64,000 bases of DNA from JAXLYE01 sp046351595 (GCA_046351595.1 JAXLYE010000001.1:1-64000), one strand, 5' to 3'. Positions 52,329 through 61,359 are shown, counted from the stretch's first letter. Numbers and translations are program-made. Notes: generated from the letters alone by a model not told the origin.

Positions 52329-54876
52329 GCTCGCATCCACGTCCTTGCTCGAGCACATCGCCGAGAGCGGGTTCCGCGCGTCGGTCTTCACGACCTATAG
52401 CTGCTACTTCCCGTTCTACGAGGAGGTCGTCCTCCGGCGCCTGATGGCGGCGGGCTGTACGCACAACGTGCTGATGGTCGACGCCACGCGCTGCGCGGAG
52501 GCCTTCGCCGTCGAAGAGCTGCGGCCCCGTCGCGCGGGCCGCGACTACACGCTCATCCCGGTAAAGGTCGGCGGCGCGTTCCACCCGAAGCTGTTCTTGC
52601 GCTTCGGCAAGTCGAAGGGCTCGCTGCTCGTCGGAAGCCACAACATGACGCTCTCGGGCTTCGGGCTCAACGACGAGGTCACCAACGTCTTCCGCCTCGA
52701 AGGCGCAGCGCTGCGTTCCGGGGGCTTCACGTTCCGGCAGGCATTCAACTACCTCGCCCAGTTCGTCCCGAGCCAGCTCCCCGAGGTGGTTGAGTCCTTC
52801 GAGGGCGTGAAGCACGGTGTGCCCTGGCTCGATGGCCCTCTCGGAACCGGCCAGCAGGACCGGCAGCTCCTCACGGAGTCGGGCGCGGGCGCGGACCTCT
52901 GGTCGCAGGTCGCGCCGCTCATCCCAAAGGACGTCACCACGGCATTCGTCGCGGGACCGTTCTTCGACCCGAAGCTCGCGATGGTACGGCGCCTCCAGCG
53001 TGAGGTGCGGCCCCAGCGGCTCGTCATCGGCATCGACCCGGCTTCGGTGGAGGTAGACCCTGGCGAGGCCGCGAAGCTCGCTGGCGTCGAGTGGCTGAAT
53101 ATCGCGGGCGTGCCGCAAGTCCCGCAGCGTCGTGAGGGGGCGTCGCGCTACCTGCACGCGAAGCTGTTTTGGTTCGTGAGCAAGGAGAACGAGCTGCTCG
53201 TCACGGGCAGCGCGAACCCGAGCGTCGCGGCCTTCTTCGCCGCGCCCGATGCGCGCAACGCCGAGGCCGTCGTCGCCGATCGCACCCGGGGAGCCGCCGA
53301 GCGGCTCGGCATCGAGGCGCTTCTCGCCGCGCCCGCCGTGACGTTGACCGATTGGGACACGGTCGCTGCGCGCAGAAAGGCCGTGCTGCCGTCGCGTACC
53401 GAGGAGCCCCGTCGCATCCTCGTGGCCACGCCGACCTCCACGGGCTTCGTCGCACAGGATCTGCTCGACGTCGGGCTCGTCCTTCAGGCAGCAGGCGACC
53501 TGGACGCTCCGCTGGGCGAGGCAGTCGCTCGAGCAGGTGGCATCATCGAGGCCACCGACGCCGTCCGCGATGGGGCCCGCTACCTGGAGGCTCGCGCCGC
53601 GAAGGAGCACACGCTCGTCGTCGTCCACCGGACCGAGGACATCGCCAAGAACCTCGGAGGTGACACAAGGAAGGCGCTGCGCCAGGCGCTCGGAGCGCTC
53701 GAAGAAGATCCGACCCAGCTCGAGGCGCTCCTCAAGCTCACGGAGAAGGTGATCTTCGATTCCGACGACGTGGTCCGCACGACGCCGCTGCACCCGGGCG
53801 GTGCTGCGGGTGCAGACGAGGATGCAGCGGCCGCGCCTGCCTCGTTGGCGCTCGAAGCGGCTGGGCGAAAAAGCTCACCACGACGCAAGCGGAGTCTCGC
53901 GAGCGGCGACATCGTCGTTCTGCTCGACGCGCTCATGCGCCGACTCGGGGAAGGGCTTCCGACCAGCGTCTCGCCGCGACCGCGAAGTGAGGAAGAGGAG
54001 ATCGGCGCTGACGAGGATGAGGGCGGCGAGCTGACCCCCGAAGCTCCCGACTTCGCGGCCTTGGCGAAGGCGTGTCGAGGGAAAGTCCGCCGCCTCATCA
54101 AGCGTATGAAGGGGCAGTTCGAGCTGGCCGCTGCACCAGACCGAGCGCGACGCGGTGTCATACAGTTGGCAGCGGTACTGGGCGTCATCCGCACGCTGCG
54201 CGTCGTCGAACAGCGGCCCGAGTGGAAGCGGGTGCGCCACGAGCTTGTCGAGCGCGCCGATGAGTGGGACCTGTTCCAATCGGCAGTCCTTGCCGTTGGA
54301 TGGGGACCGGAGGCGCTGGCTCCCCGTGCCGTGGCCGAGGCCGATGGCGAGGGATTTGCGGAGTTGTCGATGGTCGTCGGCCTGCTGGCATGGCTCGCGT
54401 GGGATGTCGAGACCGACATCACCGTCGCGTCACAGCGCGGTGGGCTTGAGGGGCTCAAGGACGAGCAGTGGTACGCGCTCCAACTCCTCGCTACCCTCGG
54501 TACATGGCTCGTCGACGACCCCGTGGCGGCGGACCTCCTCAAGGGGAGTCTGGCGCTGACGCCGCGTTTTCGCATCGACGGTGAGCGGTGGTTGCGTGTG
54601 CATCTCTCAGCGCTAGAGACGTTCGCGATTGTGACTGCCTCGCCGGACGGGATCGTGCAGACCGGCCGTCGCGTGAAGCCCGGCGATCTCGTCGTCCTTC
54701 CTGCTGGCGAGACACCGCGCGTTCGTGTCGCCCTGGACGTTCGCCGCGGCAGTGATAGTGAAAAGCTCATGGTGCTCGATCCGGACGCAGAGGACAGTGA
54801 GCGCTGGTTTCTCGCTTCCCGCGTCGCCACCCTGGAGTGGAATGAGGGCACAAGCGCGACAGCGGTGGCCCGCTAA
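52318..54876 (+). CDS. Phospholipase D-superfamily protein with two HKD-like motifs (852 aa)
   Basis: It starts with GTG inside the end of the previous gene. The first HKD-type motif is GAFHPKLFLRFG...VGSHNMTLSG (about residues 86-120). The second is RYLHAKLFWFVSK...TGSANPSVAAF (about 277-305). PLD-fold nucleases use paired His-Lys motifs to cleave phosphodiesters, and occur in defence systems such as DISARM. The rest (about 400-852) is an acidic linker and a long helical region of unknown fold, larger than typical nucleases. Nuclease action on invading DNA is inferred. Confidence 0.8.
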   Translation: MPGELASTSLLEHIAESGFRASVFTTYSCYFPFYEEVVLRRLMAAGCTHNVLMVDATRCAEAFAVEELRPRRAGRDYTLIPVKVGGAFHPKLFLRFGKSKGSLLVGSHNMTLSGFGLNDEVTNVFRLEGAALRSGGFTFRQAFNYLAQFVPSQLPEVVESFEGVKHGVPWLDGPLGTGQQDRQLLTESGAGADLWSQVAPLIPKDVTTAFVAGPFFDPKLAMVRRLQREVRPQRLVIGIDPASVEVDPGEAAKLAGVEWLNIAGVPQVPQRREGASRYLHAKLFWFVSKENELLVTGSANPSVAAFFAAPDARNAEAVVADRTRGAAERLGIEALLAAPAVTLTDWDTVAARRKAVLPSRTEEPRRILVATPTSTGFVAQDLLDVGLVLQAAGDLDAPLGEAVARAGGIIEATDAVRDGARYLEARAAKEHTLVVVHRTEDIAKNLGGDTRKALRQALGALEEDPTQLEALLKLTEKVIFDSDDVVRTTPLHPGGAAGADEDAAAAPASLALEAAGRKSSPRRKRSLASGDIVVLLDALMRRLGEGLPTSVSPRPRSEEEEIGADEDEGGELTPEAPDFAALAKACRGKVRRLIKRMKGQFELAAAPDRARRGVIQLAAVLGVIRTLRVVEQRPEWKRVRHELVERADEWDLFQSAVLAVGWGPEALAPRAVAEADGEGFAELSMVVGLLAWLAWDVETDITVASQRGGLEGLKDEQWYALQLLATLGTWLVDDPVAADLLKGSLALTPRFRIDGERWLRVHLSALETFAIVTASPDGIVQTGRRVKPGDLVVLPAGETPRVRVALDVRRGSDSEKLMVLDPDAEDSERWFLASRVATLEWNEGTSATAVAR

Positions 54877-55355
54877 TCGCAGACGCCTGCTCCGCTTGGC
54901 TGGCTGACCAGGGCCGTGCTCCCTCTGACGAGGTACGGCGGCGGCGCGTGGTGGCCATCACCGTCAGAGCCCTGCAGACCGCTACAGCCTCCCGCACGGT
55001 GCTATAGCGGCTCAGCTGGGGCGGACTGCGAGCTTGGCGAGCAGCACGCAGGGTTCATTACCCAGCGGTGTGATGTAGAGAGGCCCGGTGTGCGTGCGAC
55101 AGCCTCCAATGTAGGTAGGCCGAGCAAAGGTTCCTGGAGAAAATGCCAGACCCGGAAGGGAAGATCGGTCCGCACAGTCTCACCATCTGAGGCTGAGCGA
55201 CGGAGACCAACGCGGACGCGTCCTCATCGGAGCGGATGTTGCTGCGGGAAAGCTACTTACTGATTACCGAAGGTCCCATGGCCATCGGCGGATCCCAAAG
55301 GACCCTCCACTATATCCTCCCGCTCCCCCGCCGCAAACCGTTGGCGTTACGACAC

Positions 55356-55412
55356 GGATAGGTAACGCACATTTAACGGATAGGTAACGCACATTTAACG
55401 GATAGGTAACGT
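55356..55412. repeat. Tandem 22-bp direct repeats
   Basis: Two perfect 22-bp units (55356-55377 and 55378-55399), each starting GGATAGGTAACGCAC, are followed by a partial third from 55400 (GGATAGGTAACGT). The 22-bp length equals two helical turns, so a bound protein would face one side of the DNA. Confidence 0.9.
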
Positions 55413-55459
55413 TATATTTTAATTGATTGGTAACGCATGGGTAACGTCATATCTATTAT
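55361..55459 (+). promoter_or_regulatory. Five phased GGTAACG heptamers upstream of a -10 element
   Basis: GGTAACG occurs at 55361, 55383, 55405, 55429 and 55440, with spacings of 22, 22, 24 and 11 bp. A TATTAT hexamer (55454-55459) follows the last copy by 7 bp. Direct heptamers at an 11-bp period ending just before the -10 box are how SARP and PhoB-type activators bind. A dedicated activator for the downstream cluster is therefore inferred; its gene is not in the window. Confidence 0.6.
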
Positions 55460-55576
55460 GGCGAGCTCATGTACTTTTGTGGCGATAAATCACTTGCTGA
55501 TATTTTTGCGGTCGAGTAATTCTCCAATCATCGAGTAGGGCTTTGGAGAGTTCAGGAAAAAATTACCGGTGGGCAA

Positions 55577-56521
55577 ATGGCTGACGATCTGATGCATACC
55601 GCTATGACGAAGAGAGATCTCGTAGCCAGATCGACTGCTGAACGTCTAGAGGTCGAGGTTCTTGGTCTGCGCTTAACCAACCCGGTACTCGTCGCATCGG
55701 GACCAATGAGTGATTCAGATGCGCAGATCCGGCGCCTCCTGGGAGCTGGCGCGGGTGCCGTTGTGACCAAGACACTGTACTCCGGTAAGCAGCCAATGTT
55801 GCAGGAGCGCATGATCCGCCATCCCTGCGGTGCTCTAAACTCCACAACGTATTCCCGGCGTTCGCTTGATCGCTGGTTGCGCTGGCTCTCTGCCCTGGCT
55901 GCCGACGGACTGCCAGTTGTCGCTAGCATCCACGCAGATACTCCTGAGGCGTTGGCAATGCTGGCTCAGGCAGTAAGCGAGGCTGGATGTCGGGCACTGG
56001 AGCTGGGCATCTGTTGCCCTAACGACGGCAGTCAGGAGCAGGCGACTGCATCCAGAATTGCCTCGTACACTGCTTCGGTACGACGCGCAGTATCCTTACC
56101 CATAGCAGTGAAGCTGACTGCTATGGAGGGCCTGCTAGAGGGAGCGCGGGCAGCCCTCAACGCTGGAGCCAACGCGATCAGCCTAAGCGATGCCTTGCCC
56201 GCCTTGGCTATGGACATCGAGACGGGACACCCAATGCTCTGTGAGCCTATCGGCTATTCCGGGCCGGGAATCAAGCCGCTTGTCCTTTATGCCATCCGGT
56301 GCCTGCGCCGGGCTGGGGTCAACTGCCCGATTCTGGGGATCGGCGGGATCTGTACTGCCACCGATGTAGTCGAGTACCTGCAGGCCGGGGCTACGGTAGC
56401 ACAGATCTACACCGCCCTCGTATACCAAGGTAGAGGACTGCTGGGCTCCATCATCAAGGAGTTGGATCTGTTTTGCGAACGCCACCATACGACAGTTCGG
56501 CAGCTTACGGGTAAATCCTAG
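55577..56521 (+). CDS. Dihydroorotate-dehydrogenase-like flavoprotein (class 1 fold)
   Basis: A 314-aa TIM-barrel FMN enzyme of the PyrD family: LRLTNPVLVASGPMSD, AGAVVTKTLYSG, ELGICCPNDGS where family members have NxSCPN, AVKLTA with the FMN-contacting Lys, and the C-terminal ILGIGGICTATDVVEYLQAG phosphate-binding segment. The catalytic-loop region is altered, so the substrate need not be dihydroorotate. It opens a cluster with creatininase-like and radical-SAM genes, which points to a pathway oxidoreductase rather than pyrimidine synthesis. A weak GGTGGG precedes the ATG. Confidence 0.85.
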   Translation: MADDLMHTAMTKRDLVARSTAERLEVEVLGLRLTNPVLVASGPMSDSDAQIRRLLGAGAGAVVTKTLYSGKQPMLQERMIRHPCGALNSTTYSRRSLDRWLRWLSALAADGLPVVASIHADTPEALAMLAQAVSEAGCRALELGICCPNDGSQEQATASRIASYTASVRRAVSLPIAVKLTAMEGLLEGARAALNAGANAISLSDALPALAMDIETGHPMLCEPIGYSGPGIKPLVLYAIRCLRRAGVNCPILGIGGICTATDVVEYLQAGATVAQIYTALVYQGRGLLGSIIKELDLFCERHHTTVRQLTGKS

Positions 56522-56522
56522 A

Positions 56523-57338
56523 ATGCCATGGACCATGCAAGACAGGACTGCCATGTTGCGCGTAACCCGCTATGAAGATCTGACCACTGAAGAAGTACCC
56601 GCGGGGCTCGCAAAGGGACCTCTGATCCTCCCGCTCGGCTCAATTGAGCAACACGGGCCGCACTTGCCGCTCAGTGTAGATCTCGATATCGCTGCGGCAA
56701 TAGCCGCGGCGCTGGCCCAGCGCGTCGGCGGTCTGCTGGCACCAGCTCTATACTATACGGCCCGTTCCCTCCCTGCGAGTGGCGGCGGGTCCACTTTTCC
56801 TGGGACGATCCATGTCAAGGGAGAGGTTCTTCTTTCCTACTTGAGCGCCGTGTTTGATGCTTACCTACGCGCTGGAGTCCATGACCTCATCGTGATCAAT
56901 GGCCACTATGAGAGTGAGTCCTTTATCTTCGAGGCATTGGATAGCTGCCGCGAGGCTGGAGTCATCCGGGGGACTCGGGTTCTAGCCCTGAGTTGGTGGA
57001 GTGCTGTGGAGGAATCGCTGATTCGTGAGCTCTTCGGCTCCAATTTCATCGGGTGGCATGCGGAACATGCCGGATTGTGCGAAACATCGCTCATGCTCTA
57101 TCTGCGTCCGGAGGCGGTACGTCCGATTCGCGTGGACCACGCGACCCCGCCTCTTTGCGGGGTCTATAGCTACCCGCTCGATCCAGCGCAGCTCTCTACC
57201 AGAGGCGTTCTTTCTGCCACGACGAGTTCCTCCCCCGAAGCAGGGAAACAGCTCTTCGAGCATATCTGCCTACGCTTGGTTGAGTTGATCCAAAGGCTCC
57301 CCGAGCATCGCGATTTGCGGAGAGCTACAGTAGGTTAG
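56523..57338 (+). CDS. Creatininase-family amidohydrolase
   Basis: A 271-aa metallo-amidohydrolase: LPLGSIEQHGPHLPLSVDLD carries the Glu, His and Asp metal ligands, followed by INGHYESE and GWHAEHAGLCETSLM with further His and Glu. The family includes creatininase, the FAPy deformylase of riboflavin-type pathways, and MftE, which trims the mycofactocin precursor peptide. The neighbours (flavoprotein, radical SAM) make an MftE-like or deformylase role attractive but unproven. It starts 1 bp after the previous stop. Confidence 0.88.
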   Translation: MPWTMQDRTAMLRVTRYEDLTTEEVPAGLAKGPLILPLGSIEQHGPHLPLSVDLDIAAAIAAALAQRVGGLLAPALYYTARSLPASGGGSTFPGTIHVKGEVLLSYLSAVFDAYLRAGVHDLIVINGHYESESFIFEALDSCREAGVIRGTRVLALSWWSAVEESLIRELFGSNFIGWHAEHAGLCETSLMLYLRPEAVRPIRVDHATPPLCGVYSYPLDPAQLSTRGVLSATTSSSPEAGKQLFEHICLRLVELIQRLPEHRDLRRATVG

Positions 57339-57882
57339 ATATGTGGTTCGCAAACTCTACAGGCGATTTTATTACCATGTGTCTGCTTGACCAAATGATG
57401 CCACTAATCTCGGTGTTGAGTATACGCACGTTATTCCATCATTTCCTTTTTTCCATCCTCTTCGTCATCCTTCCAAGTATTCCGCATAAAGCGCAGACTC
57501 ACCTGTTACTCTCGGCGAGCGATGGTTCCTTCCCACCCTCCTTGTTGCCATATCTGTTCGGGCTCGCAGCCATAGAAATATCCCGCCGTGCCATAGACTC
57601 TTTCCATGGTGATGACGTTGCTCACGAACCCCTGAGTCAACTGGCGAGTGTGCCACAAGGTCATGCAACACGACGAGGCCAGCTACAGCTAGTCCGTCCG
57701 TCGTCCAAGCAGAAGGGACAATATGGTGCACACCCGGCAGATCGTACTGCCGACATGCCCAGGCTTAGCGCGGGGCCAGTGCTTCTGGCTGGTATGCGAC
57801 ATCCGACCCTGCTGATAGGCGGCCAGCGCTGGTGCTATCTCTATCGGCAAAACGAGCAAGGCAAAAAAGATCCGGAGGCAAT
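57339..57882. other. 544-bp stretch without a long gene inside the radical-SAM cluster
   Basis: Flanked by tightly packed genes, this gap is AT-richer than its surroundings at its left end. A 181-aa plus-strand frame (57341-57886) has unnatural composition and overlaps the next start. A 52-aa minus-strand frame (57506-57664, starting MTLWHTRQL) lacks a ribosome site. The best-supported small frame is 57723-57815. The stretch may hold a precursor peptide gene, a promoter or a decayed gene. Confidence 0.4.
57723..57815 (+). CDS. Candidate 30-aa Cys-rich peptide, possible RiPP precursor
   Basis: The frame reads MVHTRQIVLPTCPGLARGQC at its start and ends FWLVCDIRPC, with four Cys at positions 12, 20, 25 and 30 and clustered aromatic residues. 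AAGGGA lies 4 nt before the ATG. It sits between a creatininase-family gene (MftE relatives cut precursor peptides) and two radical-SAM genes. Length, ribosome site and position support it; no homology is known and it may be chance. Confidence 0.3.
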   Translation: MVHTRQIVLPTCPGLARGQCFWLVCDIRPC

Positions 57883-59286
57883 ATGAGGTTCGATGATGTT
57901 GCACAGGTAGCGAACCGATGGGATCCTGATGAGCTGCTCAAGTTCGATGAGCGCGATCCTTGCTATACTTGGCTCTTCCCGCTGGCACTCGGAGAACTCG
58001 ATCCGGCGGCAATTTGGCGCGGTGCCTCACCACTCCCACGTCTACGCGAGGAGCTGACCCTTTACGTCCACATCCCTTTCTGCCGCTTCATCTGCGCGAT
58101 GTGCCCCTTCACGCACGAACCTCTTGGGCGCAAAGATCTGAGCGCCTACGTTGAGGCGGTGTGCGCAGAGATCGAGTTCTACGGGCGCCACCCTTCCGCT
58201 GCAAATCGTCCAGTAAGCACGCTGTATTTTGGCGGTGGCACCGCCAGCAGTCTCACATCTGAGCAAGTTGGCACGATTCTCGAAACGCTGCGGCGGCACT
58301 TCCGCATAGCTTCCGCCCAAATCACGTTGGAGTGCCACCCTCGGACCGTGGATCGCGATTACTTGCTACGCGTGCGCGACCTCGGAGTAAATCGTGTCTC
58401 TTTCGGGATCCAATCCTTCCAGCAGCGCTTTATTGACTCGCTCAAGCTGCACCAGCGCGTGGATCAGAGCCGTCGCGTCTTGGAGGATGCGCTGGCTGTG
58501 GGGTTTGACACCGTGGCTATGGATCTGATGTTTCGCTACGCCGACCAGGGCGTTGAGGAACTCCGAGAAGAGCTGGATATCGCACTAGCCATTGGCGTCC
58601 AAGGCATCAGCACCTACGCTCTAGACACTGAGATTCGTGAGCTACGTGGCACCGCGGCTCGGCAGCGTTCCGTACAGACCGAGGAGAACATGTATTATTA
58701 TCTGCACGATCGCTTGCTAGAAGCAGGTTTCGTCCACGTCGCTCAGCCAGACTACGCCCGTCCAGGGCACGAAAACCGTCAGCTCCGCGACCTGTGGGGG
58801 GCGCCCCAGGCAGAGAGCTTGTCTTTTGGTGCCGGCTCCTTCTCTGAGTCATTCAACGGGGTCACATGGGCCAATGTCCACGACTCTACCCTCTATACCA
58901 AGATTCTGCGCGAGGGACGTGTGCCGATCCTTATGGGGCAGGTCCACACCTGGGACGACGCAGTAGCGCGCTATCCGGCGCTGGGTGTCCGCTGCCTGGA
59001 GTTCGAGACAACTACTTTCCAGGAGCGCTTTGGAACGTCCTTCAACGAGCTATACCGCTTGGAGCTGGCATTCCTTCGTGAGAAGGGATGGCTCTCGATC
59101 TCGCCCGATCGCGTCGAGGTGACCCGTGCTGGTAAGTACTTCATTGATAACATCTCAAAGACTTTCTTCAACCCGCGAAATCGTGGAAAAACACAACTCT
59201 GGGGCGTACAACTTACAGACCTGACGCCACGATGCACCGCCGCCCAGGGCGATCTATTGTCACTAGCTGACCAACAGGCAGCTTAG
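57883..59286 (+). CDS. HemW-like (coproporphyrinogen-oxidase-type) radical SAM enzyme
   Basis: A 467-aa radical SAM protein. The [4Fe-4S] site is CRFICAMC (Cys67, Cys71, Cys74, CxxxCxxC) within YVHIPFC. STLYFGGGTASSL and VNRVSFGIQSFQQ are the next family motifs, followed by a C-terminal HemN-type domain. HemW-like proteins bind heme or act on tetrapyrroles, and several work as C-methylating or heme-linked enzymes in natural-product clusters. The extra third-position wording CAMC and the 50-residue N-terminal extension set it apart from housekeeping HemW. GGAGG lies upstream of the ATG. Confidence 0.88.
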   Translation: MRFDDVAQVANRWDPDELLKFDERDPCYTWLFPLALGELDPAAIWRGASPLPRLREELTLYVHIPFCRFICAMCPFTHEPLGRKDLSAYVEAVCAEIEFYGRHPSAANRPVSTLYFGGGTASSLTSEQVGTILETLRRHFRIASAQITLECHPRTVDRDYLLRVRDLGVNRVSFGIQSFQQRFIDSLKLHQRVDQSRRVLEDALAVGFDTVAMDLMFRYADQGVEELREELDIALAIGVQGISTYALDTEIRELRGTAARQRSVQTEENMYYYLHDRLLEAGFVHVAQPDYARPGHENRQLRDLWGAPQAESLSFGAGSFSESFNGVTWANVHDSTLYTKILREGRVPILMGQVHTWDDAVARYPALGVRCLEFETTTFQERFGTSFNELYRLELAFLREKGWLSISPDRVEVTRAGKYFIDNISKTFFNPRNRGKTQLWGVQLTDLTPRCTAAQGDLLSLADQQAA

Positions 59287-59341
59287 AGCCTAGGATCCGG
59301 AACTCTTAGGTAACAGAAGACACGCTTTAGGGGAAAAACCG

Positions 59342-60565
59342 ATGGAACGCGCACCGCACCATTACTCGCTCCCCCAGCTGGACGAGGTAGTCAGACAGGC
59401 CTCTGCTATCTCGCAGGCAGAACTCCAGGTTCTCATCAAGGACGAATCACGCATCTCCGACGATCCCAGGCAATGGGCTGCCCAGGCGCTGGCCCTGTTT
59501 GACTGTGAGGCTATCTCCACAGAGTCGATCCGCGCACGTGGGCAATTCCGTGTCGAGCAGACGCAAACAGAGAAAGAAACCTTCGTCCCTATCTTTGTCA
59601 CCAATCACTGCCATGCTGACTGCGCCATGTGCGGCATGCGGCGCAGCAACGATGAACTTGTCCGCAAGTTCTCCGGCCGGCGGACTATCGAGGAGCAGCT
59701 GCGCATCCTGGCCGAGGTGGATGGAGTGCAGGGTGTCGGATTCCTCACTGGAGAGTACCAGGACAAATATACGCGCTATGTAAACGCCTTCTACATCGGT
59801 TGGGCGATCCACACCGCACTAAGGTTCGGGTTCAGCAAGATCTTCTTCAACATAGGAAGTATGACCACGGACGAAATCGCAGTCCTGGCGGAGTGGCTCG
59901 ACAAGGGAGATGAGCGCGTCACAATGTGCGTGTTCCAGGAAACTTACAACGTGGATCGCTATCGACGCTTCATGACCGACCGCCGAGGTGACGTACCGAA
60001 GGCGGACTTCGAGCGCCGCCTAAGTTCATTCGACAACTGGCTGGACGCAGGCTTCAAAACCGTCAACCCGGGCTTTCTGGTCGGACTCCATGATGTGCGC
60101 GAGGAACTGGTGCAGTTACTGCTGCACGTGGCTCACCTGAGCCATCGCGGAGCACAGATCTACGTCTCACTGCCGCGGCTACGGCCAGCTCTGGGGTTTT
60201 CTGACAAGGCTAAGGTAGGGGATGCCGTGTATGAGCGCCTTATCGCCGTGGTGGCATACCTGTCGCCTCGGGCCGGGATCGTGTTGACCACGCGAGAGGA
60301 CATGGCTTTCCAGGATCGCGTGCTGCCGCTTGTCCGCACCCTCAGCCCAGGCAGCCCGGATGTTGCCCCCTACAGCAGGGATCAGGAGGCGCCAAATGAT
60401 GAGCGGAGCTCACAGTTTTTGATCCCGGACCACCGCCGCCCTCGGGACATTCTCTCTCGGATGACGCAGAACGGCTACCGGTTCCGCTATTTCGCTTCGC
60501 CGCTGGTGTCGGCTTCTACGGGTCAGCCGACGGTAACGGAGCAGACTGCCAAGGAGGTGCACTGA
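59342..60565 (+). CDS. ThiH/HydG/NosL-like radical SAM enzyme
   Basis: A 407-aa radical SAM enzyme with the CxxxCxxC site NHCHADCAMCGMRR (Cys90, Cys94, Cys97), a long N-terminal helical region as in ThiH, GVGFLTGEYQDKYT, VTMCVFQETYN and a C-terminal BATS-like part (SLPRLRPALG). Relatives cleave the side chain of an aromatic amino acid: ThiH and HydG tyrosine, NosL tryptophan. The cluster has no thiamine or hydrogenase genes, so a NosL-like or new reaction feeding the adenylating enzyme downstream is inferred. AGGGG precedes the ATG; the stop overlaps the next ATG. Confidence 0.88.
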   Translation: MERAPHHYSLPQLDEVVRQASAISQAELQVLIKDESRISDDPRQWAAQALALFDCEAISTESIRARGQFRVEQTQTEKETFVPIFVTNHCHADCAMCGMRRSNDELVRKFSGRRTIEEQLRILAEVDGVQGVGFLTGEYQDKYTRYVNAFYIGWAIHTALRFGFSKIFFNIGSMTTDEIAVLAEWLDKGDERVTMCVFQETYNVDRYRRFMTDRRGDVPKADFERRLSSFDNWLDAGFKTVNPGFLVGLHDVREELVQLLLHVAHLSHRGAQIYVSLPRLRPALGFSDKAKVGDAVYERLIAVVAYLSPRAGIVLTTREDMAFQDRVLPLVRTLSPGSPDVAPYSRDQEAPNDERSSQFLIPDHRRPRDILSRMTQNGYRFRYFASPLVSASTGQPTVTEQTAKEVH

Positions 60566-61359
60566 TGGATACACAGCAAATCGTAACGGCCCTGGGTGAA
60601 GCCTGGGAGAAGAATGACGTGACCAACTTTGCTCAGCTCTTCGATGAGGATGGAAGAATCATCCATCCATACTTCAAAGAGCCGGTCATGCCCCAGGTTG
60701 CCCTGGAAGTGATGAATGCGGCAGTCAGGGGCCGCACCATCCTGCGCCAGGTGGAGGTAATCTCGGGCACTGGGAGCGGTGCCGATGACAGCGCACGCTT
60801 GGTGTTCGAGGAGAGTGGAGACGAGATCGGACGCACGCCGGGCCACGTGGCGCATATTGTGGCTACGGTGGAGATCCGCGACAAGCGCATTCATTCGCTG
60901 ACAATTCACGGGTTCGAGGTCAAGCCTAACCCGGCAGAGGCTGGACGCACGCGCTACCACCGCCGCGACATCGGTACCCCCAATACTCGACGCATCGCCG
61001 AGATGCTGGGCCAATGTTGGGGCAGCAATGACATGGACACATTCGTCTCGCTTTTCGCCGACGGCGCGATGATCCGCCATGCTGTGCTCAACGAGGAGCA
61101 GACACCGGAGGTGGTCGCCGATCTGATGAACAGCAACGTCAAGGGGACCACCGCGCTGCGCAGTTGCGCGGTGTTGCATGGTGACGGCAGCGGCGAAGAA
61201 GACGTGGTGGAACTGCAGTTCGATGAGACAGGCAGTGAGATCGGATATGTCCCGCGGCTGTTCGGGACGATGGGGATCACTGCACGCATTAAGAACCATC
61301 GCATCGCCAGCATGCGGGTCCACGGTTACCATGTAGGGGAGCAAGGGGCGGAGGCATGA
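60565..61359 (+). CDS. Tandem NTF2/SnoaL-like domain protein A
   Basis: A 264-aa protein of two similar halves (about residues 1-125 and 135-264), each with an ALGEAWEKND/MLGQCWGSND helix, LFDEDGRIIHP or LFADGAMIRHA, and a curved sheet ending IHGFEV or VHGYHV. This is the SnoaL/NTF2 cone fold, used by cyclases, isomerases and binding proteins. Conserved His and Asp in each half (DGRIIHP) could be catalytic. The start codon overlaps the upstream stop (TGATG), and the end overlaps the next gene by ATGA. Confidence 0.8.
   Translation: MDTQQIVTALGEAWEKNDVTNFAQLFDEDGRIIHPYFKEPVMPQVALEVMNAAVRGRTILRQVEVISGTGSGADDSARLVFEESGDEIGRTPGHVAHIVATVEIRDKRIHSLTIHGFEVKPNPAEAGRTRYHRRDIGTPNTRRIAEMLGQCWGSNDMDTFVSLFADGAMIRHAVLNEEQTPEVVADLMNSNVKGTTALRSCAVLHGDGSGEEDVVELQFDETGSEIGYVPRLFGTMGITARIKNHRIASMRVHGYHVGEQGAEA

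Larger units (their letters stand above)
54877..55576. other. Intergenic region between the defence island and the radical-SAM cluster
   Basis: No gene is supported. From about 55,300 the base composition turns AT-rich, marking the start of a lower-GC block. It holds the heptamer array and candidate promoter at 55361-55459. A stretch near 55010-55075 has tRNA-like GGCTCAGCTGGGG and GGGTTCATTACCC pieces but does not fold as a tRNA. Confidence 0.5.

Noticed and set aside
52213..53793. 526-aa minus-strand frame
   Set aside because: Antisense to the PLD-like gene, which has both HKD motifs.
55010..55075. tRNA-like segments
   Set aside because: D-arm-like and T-arm-like pieces exist, but the T stem has only three pairs and no acceptor stem forms.
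57506..57664. 52-aa minus-strand frame (MTLWHTRQL start)
   Set aside because: Reads rather natural but has no ribosome site and opposes the cluster; left as a possibility only.
57341..57886. 181-aa frame between the creatininase and radical-SAM genes
   Set aside because: Odd composition, no ribosome site, overlaps the radical-SAM start; no family resemblance.
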